64,000 nucleotides of DNA from Apostichopus japonicus. Lineage: Eukaryota > Echinodermata > Holothuroidea > Aspidochirotida > Stichopodidae. The translations under genes were made by a program, and so were the position numbers. Below the pieces are notes generated by a model. It saw only the letters and a program-made list of their open reading frames with translations. It made no database searches and was not told the DNA's origin. The stretch is taken from positions 27,852,564-27,916,563 of the forward strand of contig NC_092571.1 in the NCBI RefSeq assembly GCF_037975245.1, in the 5' to 3' direction. Below are positions 50,074 through 64,000 of the stretch, piece after piece; position 1 is the first letter of the stretch; every line of letters begins with the position of its first letter.

Positions 50074-50386
50074 CAGGCGCGTAGCGAGGAATTTGCCAAG
50101 GGAGGGGCGAACCTGTAGGCAAATTATCAGATCCGTATAGATTTGACATTGGAAACTATCTAAGCGTAGCGCCACCACAATTTGGCGCGAAGCGTACCCC
50201 AAAATTTGGCCAAAAATGCCTCCCAGTTCGCTGGAAATGGCACTTCCCAGGCCTTGCAAGTTGCATCTTAGCATTTTCTATTTGAAATTACTAGCGATAT
50301 CATCAAAACGTATAAAAAATATGCTCAAGGGGGGGGGGGGAGGGGCGGTCGCCTCCTTCGCCCCCCCCCCCTTGGCTACGCGCCTG
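50074..50386. mobile_element. hAT-type MITE, 313 bp, CAGGCGCGTAGCC family
   Basis: The ends are CAGGCGCGTAGC and, reverse-complemented, CAGGCGCGTAGCC. The flanks are the 8-bp direct repeat CAACCCCC (50,066-50,073 and 50,387-50,394). The body aligns along its length with the element at 11,393. It lies between PGD and the SET fragment. Confidence 0.87.
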
Positions 50387-51118
50387 CAACCCCCTTCCAA
50401 AATAACAACAAAAAACACCAGTTTCTATTTTTCCCTCTCATGTTTTGAAATGAAAAGATAAACGAACGCCACTGACTTGGCGACGTATATTAGTTGTTTC
50501 TAGTTATGCACTTTTCAGAGTGAGGAAGTGGGAGAGTGAGGGGGGAGGGCCCGGATAGGTATCTTTCGAAAATGCCATTTCAATAAATCTTTGCATGCAT
50601 GTGGTAAGACGGGTTTATCACTTCTTCTCATTGATTTGTATTGACATTTCTAACCCAGGTGTGCATGCATTTCTCCCAGCATTGCAGATTGATTATTACA
50701 AAGTCGATTCATAAACCTGGAAATTCGATTTTAACTTCAAATAACGTTAGTTCTCTTTCCAATAAGGAGGACAGTGACGTCACGCAATTTGACACCACTG
50801 AAAACATCCAATGAACTTATAAAGTCAATGCAGTTGGACGGTGTTTCACAACGTCGGCGACTAATCTCTGACCTAAGAGAACATTTTCAAGAACAGGACC
50901 GAGCATATATGAGGATGATCATGGCCATCAACTAATAGCTTTACAGCTTTTATTGCACTCACAAACGTATTGCTAGTGATGACTGCTTGGAGGGATAGAA
51001 ATCCTTTTTAACGATCCCAAATCTAGTGTTGGCAAATGTGATGCATATACACGTAAGTGATATAAAAATGTTGTTCAATATTTTGAATCTTTCTTCTCAA
51101 AATTTTCTAAAACACCTA

Positions 51119-51337
51119 GGAAGTGGAGCGTTTGCTTGTCAATTTCTCAAGAAAGGTTCCTTCTTGCTAATTTACTCAGGAGAACTCACTATAGTGGGAA
51201 TTAAACAAGGGGAAAGGAGAGAGGAGAATGAAGATATCAATAGTTTCAGATACTTTTATAGTGTAATGAGAAAAAATGGTGGTAAGTTTTATTCAATGAA
51301 CCAGTACCATACAGATTTAAACGAGGGCAGGGTTTGA
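51119..51337 (+). pseudogene. SET-domain fragment
   Basis: The frame reads GSGAFACQFLKKGSFLLIYS, then GELT, GERREENEDI, FRYFY and GGKFYSMNQYHTDLNEGRV before TGA. This follows the first half of a SET lysine-methyltransferase domain: the GxG-x-FA strand, KKG, Y-x-GEL, and an acidic/basic helix. It stops just where the NHS cofactor motif should follow. An acceptor-like TTTTCTAAAACACCTAG precedes it. A donor-like GGTAAGT lies inside it at 51,281, but reading through keeps the SET pattern better. No other exons were found, so it is likely a relic or an isolated exon. Confidence 0.5.
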
Positions 51338-52212
51338 CATCTGAATATGGGGGGGGGGGTGGCAAATCTGAGGGTAAATGGAACACCACCATGAATTGGG
51401 AGCTGCCTACATGGCTCGAGGTATAGGTACAGGATACTGAGATGGGGTGCTCAACTAGCAGTTCGAAATGTATTTCTATACAACGTAAGATTCATAGTGT
51501 CTACCACTAGAATACCACTGTAATGCATTCTGCGAGTGATATGATACCGGAGCCAAAAGACACATATACCAAGTACTGAAACTAGGGACTTTATCAAATC
51601 ACAAACACCAAATTAGTAAATATTAAATTCACATTCAAACAACAGATGAACGTAATCATTTCGTTTCTTTATTTATTTATTTTTTGTTCACTCTTTCTGT
51701 ATATGTACAACAAAGTATACTTTCTTACACGGTATAACATATGGCAGTGACGATTAGTATACCATTCTTACAGCTACTCGAAAAGATTTATTTTTTCTTT
51801 TGCTAGTTTTCGCCTTTTTTTTTTGGTGTGTGTGTTCAGTTTGTCAGGCCATGGAGGTAAAACAGACCTCCATGGTCAGGCTAAGAATCCTTATCATAAC
51901 CAAGTCATTGTTTCATGACGCAGTGAGCAGGATAATAAAATAATTTGGTCCATTAGTGAGCAGCTATACATGGGCGAAATATATGTTTTAAATATACCAC
52001 AGTGCAAGAGCATGCATGAAGGATACAAACTTAGATATAAACGTTGAGTAAAATTATTAGTAAAGTGAAAAGATTAATGAAAATTTTTAATCTAATAGAA
52101 TAACTTTAGGCATAAAACTTCACTTTGTTACGTTATCTTCATTAGTAAGAACTGCTAGCTGACCAAGATGCATTTATATGTTTGAAGACAAAACCCTTTG
52201 AACATTATGAGA

Positions 52213-52434
52213 CTGATCAATCAAAGTGGCTGATCTTCTTAGTCTAACACATGCAAAGACCAATGTAGTGCCTGCTCAACAACTTTTGAGGTTTCATGCA
52301 ATTTATAGTACTAATGTCTTTATAGGCACAAACAATAATTTTGATATCACGTAGATAGTTAAAACGCTCCAGGTGTGTCGATAAATTGCTGAGGTTGATC
52401 AATAGAAGTGGCCGGACTACTTAGCCTAACACAC
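52213..52434. repeat. Paired 40-bp repeat downstream of FoxL2
   Basis: TGATCAATCAAAGTGGCTG with a following TTAGTCTAACACA (52,213-52,252) recurs as TGATCAATAGAAGTGGCCG with TTAGCCTAACACA (52,395-52,434). If the FoxL2 transcript ends near the AATAAA cluster at 51,668, both lie in its 3'UTR. Confidence 0.55.
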
Positions 52435-53346
52435 AGAGCAAGGTCTGTCCGTTCCTCAGAAAAAAACACAGAGATCTGTAGAAATACAGAAAACTTTAAC
52501 TGGCTATAAATTTAGTTAAAATGTTTAACAATGCATTACGAATTTGTAGAAGACACCTCATGTTTGAAAATCATCCGTCGGTGCTATGTTGTTTGTATGA
52601 CTTCGTAAACAAAAATTGTTTATGTTCAAACATTTAGAACTTACAAAACAATGGATGAACATTTATAGAAGAGTAAAAATATCGTTAATGGATATCGACA
52701 ACTGTACAGCTTAGCATTTACAAAGGAAATAGCACACAAGACAGAGCTATAAGATTACACATGCTGAGATTTAATTACACACGTCCTACGTTTGACATGT
52801 GAATCATAAAGATAAGAAGACTATATGAACATATAACGCTGTACGTGATAATTCCCCTCAATAAGACACGTGACCTCCGTCAGACCACCCCTACGCCACC
52901 CAATATACAACCCTCCTTGTCCTTACTTGCTCTCCATCTTCCCATTCTATAACTCCTGAAGGGTTTTTTCCCCTTTCTGAAAAAAAACTGCACCGAGAAT
53001 TTGGCTTTGACTTTCGTGAAAAGAAACCTTTGTGTATATGAGCTCTACGTCCCGAACACGTGCCACGTATCAGTCAATTGCTGACCTATGAATCACTTTG
53101 TGTGTACTTGAATGAGACTAGCGCCACTCTAACACACACCGAAACCGGCACCACTGCAACAGCTGCGCTCTCGATATAAGCGATTTTGTGATTAAGTACT
53201 GCATTCGTGTTACTTTCTTCTTTGACAAACATTAAACATCTTTGTTATACCGTGTAAGTCGTTCGGTTTAAGCCACGCCCGATCTCAGTAAGTTTGGCCT
53301 CTTTCGGTGGCTCTTAACATTAAAAAGAAATAACCATGTTATCTTT

Positions 53347-54462
53347 TTAATCCCAGGTGAGTGTATTTGGCGAAACTCCAGGCGGCATGACCTCTTGTTG
53401 GATTTGACCATACGGCGGTGCACATGGAGAGGGCATAGTCAGGGACTGTTGGTAGCACGGATTACCACTGTATTGTAAACGGGGCATGTGTGGGGTCGAG
53501 GCAGGGACGGGACCAGTCATCATTTGACAAGAAGGGTACAACTGAGGTTGTTGATGAGCTGGAATACCACTGACTCCGACGGGGGCCCAAGAGTTGTTGT
53601 AGGGGGACGGAGTGGCGTAGAAACTCTTAGCTCCAGAAAATGTATACTGATATGGTTGTTCGTGACCGAAGAATGCCTGATCTGTCAGTAGGTAGTGACG
53701 ATGGGGTCGTCTTACTCGTCTGCGACGTCTGTAGTTGCCTTTATCAAACATATCGTCATATGCAGGATCCAGGGTCCAATAATTCCCTTTACGTTCTCCG
53801 CTTCCGTCCCTTGGGATTTTAATGAAGCATTCGTTAAGGCTTAGGTTATGCCGAATGGAATTTTGCCATCCTTTCTTGTTATTCTCGTAGTAGGGGAATT
53901 TATGAATGATGTATTGATAAATCTGGCTTAGCGTCATCCTACGATCTACGGAGTCCTTGATGGCCATCGATATTAATGCAACGTAACTATACGGTGGCTT
54001 TTTAGGCTCTTCTTTGGTAGTCTTATTATTATTGTTAGTATGATTTTTATCTTCCTCTGTCGCAGTATTTTCTTTGGACTCTTGTTGAGGAGGTGAACTT
54101 TCTTCTGGTTTGTCTGAATGAGGAGAAGTTAATGGGTGCGATACGGCGCCCTGCGCTTGTGATACAATCCCGCCTATTGGTGTTACGATGCCCTCCATAT
54201 GAGATACTATGGCCGGTCTTGTAACCGAGTGCTGTGGGACGACGTTGTCCTCATGATACGTAGTAACTTTCTCGTAACTTGGAATAAGATAACGTGTTGT
54301 GAAATGATCTTTCGTTGGCGACATAGCCGTCGCTCTAGGTGATTGATGAGTTTGCGCAGTAGAGACAACAACTGTGTCAAGTTTAGTTCTCACCGTGGCA
54401 TCTTTGTTCTCTGGAGTAGAGAAAGGCTGAAACAACTGAGCTGAAGGTTTGGTAGTATCCAT
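53347..54462 (-). CDS. FOXL2: Forkhead transcription factor FoxL2
   Basis: A 371-aa nuclear transcription factor when started at the Met of MDTTKPSAQ. The frame is open upstream to a Met at 54,516. However, that stretch reads TTTTTTACCATTTTATACCTCAG in the transcript, a good splice acceptor, so the downstream Met is preferred and a 5' exon may exist. The forkhead domain (about residues 154-252) begins [15 protein letters not shown] and includes [18 protein letters not shown] and GNYWTLDP. The [10 protein letters not shown] to KGNYRRRRR ending is typical of FoxL2. The N-terminus is Ser/Thr/Pro rich with a GIV repeat and an NNNN run; the C-terminus is rich in Pro, Gln and Tyr. Vertebrate FOXL2 also has its coding region in one exon and acts in ovary development. 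Whether it does so here is inferred. Confidence 0.93.
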   Translation of the reverse strand: MDTTKPSAQLFQPFSTPENKDATVRTKLDTVVVSTAQTHQSPRATAMSPTKDHFTTRYLIPSYEKVTTYHEDNVVPQHSVTRPAIVSHMEGIVTPIGGIVSQAQGAVSHPLTSPHSDKPEESSPPQQESKENTATEEDKNHTNNNNKTTKEEPKKPPYSYVALISMAIKDSVDRRMTLSQIYQYIIHKFPYYENNKKGWQNSIRHNLSLNECFIKIPRDGSGERKGNYWTLDPAYDDMFDKGNYRRRRRVRRPHRHYLLTDQAFFGHEQPYQYTFSGAKSFYATPSPYNNSWAPVGVSGIPAHQQPQLYPSCQMMTGPVPASTPHMPRLQYSGNPCYQQSLTMPSPCAPPYGQIQQEVMPPGVSPNTLTWD

Positions 54463-54516
54463 CAGCCTTTCGTTCTTTAAAATCTGAGGTATAAAATGGT
54501 AAAAAACAAAAAACAA

Positions 54517-57500
54517 AATGAGTTCACCTTTTACAACGGAAACACGTCACGAGTCACATGTGACGTATGTAATAGCTGTGACGTCATTCATCGGATATTT
54601 GTTGCTGTTTTGTTTTGTTTGTTTGTTTTGTTTTTGGTGGAGAAAAAACTTAGGAACACCAGTGGCTAAGTAGTGACTTAGTGGATCATCGATAAATACT
54701 ATGTAAGTGACATGGTTGATGATTTCGTTTCACCCGAATGACCCCCGAATGACACCTGCGTTTAGTCTGCACCTTGTTTAAGCCACAACTGACCACCTAT
54801 ACTTACTAAATGATCATAGAAACTTAAATGTGACATGTTTGTAAATCGCCATATTTTACACAAGGTATGGAATAAATTAAATTGATTTGGTATACCCGTG
54901 TGCTGTTACTTGTCAGGGTATAACGATAGCGACATATATGTGTTAGGATGAAGAGTGGACGTTATATTATGCGTTTATCATTATATATTATAAAAGAAGG
55001 CTGAAGTTATTGTGTGAAAATTAACTCATAACTGAGTACATTTGCTGAGACTTGACCGGTATACACTGGAGTTTTAGACATATTTATCCATCAATTATAA
55101 GCTTTTATTAATTTTTTTTGTAATAATAACTCTTTAACGTGGTTTTCAATTACTCTCCTATTAATTAATATAATATTACAAGAAAATCTACCATAACTTT
55201 AGTGAATTAAGAAGTATAACTTTGTCGAAAATTAAAACAGCCATATTTATAAGCGTTTGCACAATATTTGCACAAGACGACTAACGTCTCCAATCGGGGA
55301 CGTTGGAGCCTGTGGAGAACGCCCACCGCCCCCCTCCCACTTCCCGCCGAATTTTGTCACAAAGGGCCCTCTTGAGAAATTAGACGTGCCCTTTTGGTAA
55401 TAAAAAATAATAATAACGCCTTTCCGGATTTGTTATTAAAAGGTACCCTTTTAATTTCACAAACATACCCTTTTGGGAAATATTCAACAATTGTCAGAAA
55501 GCAAAGCCTTGTAGTTATCGAACTTAAGGAAATAACAAGTTATTAAAGTGCTCGAGTGCTCGTTTGTTGTAAATATTCAAAATACGATAGCTGTTTAGTG
55601 CGGAAGCCAGCGGGGATACATATTGCTTCAGTATAGAAGTAAATTTGTGGTTTGCGCCCTTAAAGTAACATATCCATTGTCCCAAGAAGTTCGTTCCCTT
55701 CCCACTCCCCACACCCCTCCCCACACTTCAGTCACACCGTATTCGCTGTCTCCAATCAGTTATAGACAAAATAATTCTTTTTTATTTTGGAGGTGTCAGG
55801 GACCGGCGGAATTAATATCTTTTTATGTGAAACAGGTTTTCATGAGGGGTTTTTCTGGTTAATGTATACTTTGCTTTCAGTTAAATAAGTAACATTTATG
55901 TTGTCACTAATGATTACAACATATTTTTCAATAACTAAGTAATATGTACTCTACAATCATTTAAATATAAGCAATTGTTTTTGTGAATTTTCCTCTCTGA
56001 TAATAAGAACCGAGAAATATAGAAATTTTAGATAAAAGATCAAAATGAAAAAAAAAGAAAAAAAAAAACTGTTTAACGGGTTAAACAGTGGTTCATGAAT
56101 ACGATTTTTTTCGTTTGCAAGTCCTATTTAAATATTTCTTATCGAGTTAGTGAAGTAAGATGTCATAAGGAAACATGTAAACATAAATAAAATACAATAT
56201 TCTGTTATTCGTACAAAAATGAGGACTTCTTGGGGGTTTTCTTTCTGCCAAAATTTTAACCGAGGACAAAAGATGAGTGATAAAAGTCAGTTATAAGCAA
56301 GGTAAAAATGATTTAGGTTATTTATGATTATTTTTGTTCATTCAATGTTACCTTTATTCTAACATACATATCGTAATGCGAGGTTTCAGTGATTAAACAG
56401 TTTAATAACCCAGAAAGAATATAAAAATATCTAAGATAGAGTTTTTAAACTTTGATCTTTTCCCTTCATTTTGAAATAAAGGTACACGCAGTCTGCACTT
56501 GTCGCCGAGAGGTCCGGTTGAACCATTTGGCGCGTGTTCGACTTCTACCCTTATTTGATAACTTTTTTACCAAAACAAAAATGATGTGTTATAAATATCT
56601 GGACTAACCAAACCATACACGATAATGTAAAATCCAATTTATGATTTAAAGTCTACATAAAAGTGACATTATCTGAAGATTTTGAGTCTATGTTTGGTAA
56701 CTATTGCTTAAGTGTTTTTTTTTCATTATATATTTTGCTTCATTCCATTTCAGTTCTCTTCTCTTCTAAGTTTTGGTTTGTGCGTTCATTAAGGGGGTTG
56801 GTGGATGGGGGGGGGGGGGGTTGCTTGTCAAAAATATGCTTGATTTGTCGGTCCTCTTCCATATTGTAGTTTTTTTGGAGTGGATATTTTAAATATCGGT
56901 CGCTACATTTTTTTGTATCGGTTATCGATAATTTTGCTTTTCCTTCTATTTTGTGAATTTGCTATTATATATTTAGAAATAATATTTTAGTGTTTTCAAT
57001 TCATTTTTCAGTTCAGTTCAGTGGTTGTAACTTGTATTATTGGTGGAACAATTAAGGAAATAAGAACATAAAGGCAGTGTTTATATCGAATTTGAATCTG
57101 GGTATAGACGCCGCGATCGGAAAAGGAAATATCTTTTAAATCACACATTTTTTTCATTCGCTTGTTCATTTTGTTTATCATGTTTATTATAAAGTTTTAG
57201 CTTTTTAAAAAACTCTTTTTGCTTTTAAAGCGTCTTAACTAACAAAAGGTAATTAAATGTTTTGTGTTATTCTTTTGAATAGACCTAAAACATAATTATA
57301 CTACCTTTCAAGCTGTTTTGCATGTGCCATTTAATATTTTCAGCTAAATATAAACATAAGAATGTGAGTTGTGTGTACCTAAGTAGCAACTTGTATATCG
57401 ACTATTGAGACTGTAAACTCAACAAGATTTTATTAGTCTATATAACTTTCATTCTGTTTGGCAATTTCCACCGAGGCACCTCACCAGGATGGCTGCATAC

Positions 57501-57590
57501 TGTGGCGTCCTTGTTCACTACTTACATCACATCATAAATATAAAGGAAATATGTCCTACCTTTAACATATCAATTAATTGTGTATTCAAG
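54517..57590. other. FoxL2 upstream region
   Basis: AT-rich, with no recognised gene. A FoxL2 promoter or 5' non-coding exon may be here. A G14 run occurs at about 56,806. Confidence 0.5.
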
Positions 57591-57684
57591 AATAATAATA
57601 ATAATAATAATAATAACAATAATAATAATAACAATAACAATAATAATAATAACAATAATCCTCATAATAATAATAATAATAAAT
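57591..57684. repeat. AAT/AAC trinucleotide microsatellite
   Basis: About 30 AAT units with interspersed AAC and one CCTC interruption. The open frame here with a poly-Asn tail is not credible as a gene. Confidence 0.95.
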
Positions 57685-57924
57685 GATCGTTTCAAGTCAT
57701 ATATTTATTCATTCGATATGTCTTTATTTTCGCGTTGTTTTTAGTATTTTTTAATACCCGTTTTTTATTATTTTTATTAAGCGTCTAAAACCTTAGACTA
57801 CTCAAAGAGTTCGTGCGCTTTTGTAAGTATAGGCTATAACACAATGGTATATTAGCTTAAAATTTTAAAAATAAACATGTTTTTTGTTTTCTCAATTTCT
57901 GGTAAATATAAATTGGATAACATT

Positions 57925-59028
57925 GGTATATGTTATCAAATCAACACCTACTTCTAACGACTATTGTTTTTTTCTGGTGGAACAATATTTTTCTCTTTAT
58001 TTTGTTGTTCAAATGTAATTACTATTGCTTTTTGATTAATTTGTTCCCAAACCAACAGAGCAAATATTATAAATCAAACCATTAATGATATATTTATGAA
58101 GAAATTTACATTTGCTTCTGTCACTATTTACGCCAGATCGACGTTCACTTCACGTTCAACGAAACGCGAAAAGCTGTTTGAAACTATTTACATGTTAAAT
58201 AGATTTGATAAATCCTTTCTTTAAACATAATTTTATAATTTTATAAATTAATTTTTTTAATTTTTCACAAGGGTATATGTTATCAAATCAGCACCTACTT
58301 CTAACGACTATTGTATTTTCTTGTTGAGCAATATTTTTCTCTTTATTTTGTAGTTCAAATGTAATTACTATTGTTTTTTTTTTATTAATTTGTTCCCAAA
58401 CCTGCAGAGCAAATATTTTAAATCAAACCATTAATGATATATTTATGAAGATATTTACATTTGCTTCTGTCAATATTTACGCCGGATCGTCGTTCACTTC
58501 ATGTGTGTTTTAACAATCTTAAACTGTTTCTATAAACGGTGCCCAGATGTTTAGATTTTCTGTTACTGGGAATATCTGCATGAATCACCAGAAATTACCA
58601 CATTATTGGTGGAATTTGGAAACAGTTTTTGTCAATGGAAATTATTCTTGAAATTAATTAAGTTAAGTCAGCATTAATTGAATTACCTGTTTATAGTTTT
58701 AATGCTTTTTAGCCGAAGTCGGTTCTAAGAAAAAAAGAAACTTTAATGTAATTTCTTGAAGAGTTAATTTTACTATTAAAAGTGTCCGAGCGACAAAATG
58801 TTCATCATTAAATCGTGTTTTTTTAATTACCTACTCTTGAACCTTCATTTGGTTGAACTCCATAGGAGAGTGTATTATTTTGATTAATGCAGTATTATCG
58901 TCAGTAATATGCAGCCCTGTTTTTTTTTTTTTTGGTGGGGTGATACCAACGAAACGCGAAAAGCTGTTCTGAAACTATTTACATGTTAAATAGATTTAAT
59001 AAATCCTTTCTTTAAACATAATTTTATA
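57925..59028 (+). repeat. Segmental tandem duplication with an interrupted second copy
   Basis: Block A (57,925-58,154) is followed directly by block B (58,158-58,240). Block A recurs at 58,272-58,503, but its B partner is at 58,947-59,028, separated by about 440 bp that ends in a T14 run. The pattern is a tandem duplication of A-B and a later insertion. Confidence 0.8.

Positions 59029-64000
<4,972 letters not shown>

Noticed and set aside
57489-57686. ORF ending in a long Asn run
   Set aside because: It is a trinucleotide microsatellite; no upstream motif.

Overview
This is animal nuclear DNA: AT-rich, with split genes that have GT-AG introns and dense transposon and satellite debris. The gene content and repeat style suggest a marine deuterostome invertebrate, most plausibly an echinoderm such as a sea cucumber. 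That assignment is inferred from the proteins and overall look, not from a search.

Layout. Positions 1-14,752 hold two head-to-head JmjC (cupin-fold Fe(II)/2-oxoglutarate oxygenase) paralogues. The minus-strand copy (279-3779) runs off the left edge. The plus-strand copy (7605-14752) is complete, with 8 coding exons and 557 aa. Both have a signal peptide, the HxD...H iron triad and a following EF-hand-like calcium loop. The complete copy ends in HDEL, an endoplasmic reticulum retrieval signal. Positions 17,515-47,231 hold a complete 6-phosphogluconate dehydrogenase gene (PGD, minus strand, 15 coding exons, 481 aa), stretched over 30 kb by repeat-filled introns. An SET-domain fragment lies at 51.1 kb. 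A FoxL2-type forkhead gene lies at 53.3-54.5 kb (minus strand). The last 9 kb is AT-rich, with duplications and microsatellites but no recognised gene.

Mobile DNA. Four hAT-type insertions have readable terminal repeats, and each has a perfect 8-bp target duplication. One is a 3.8-kb element (30,803-34,607) with a truncated transposase inside a PGD intron. The other three are short non-autonomous elements at 1055-1376, 11,393-11,678 and 50,074-50,386. Several of these share an internal hairpin module although their ends differ. Other repeats include a MITE-like inverted repeat beside the plus-strand JmjC start, a two-copy dispersed repeat (4.5 and 45.3 kb), a U2 snRNA 5'-end fragment, several minisatellites and a possible Penelope-like tail.

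Function. PGD is a cytosolic housekeeping enzyme of the oxidative pentose phosphate pathway. FoxL2 is a developmental and gonadal transcription factor. Nothing links them functionally to the JmjC pair. The most unusual system is the pair of predicted ER-lumenal JmjC/EF-hand proteins.
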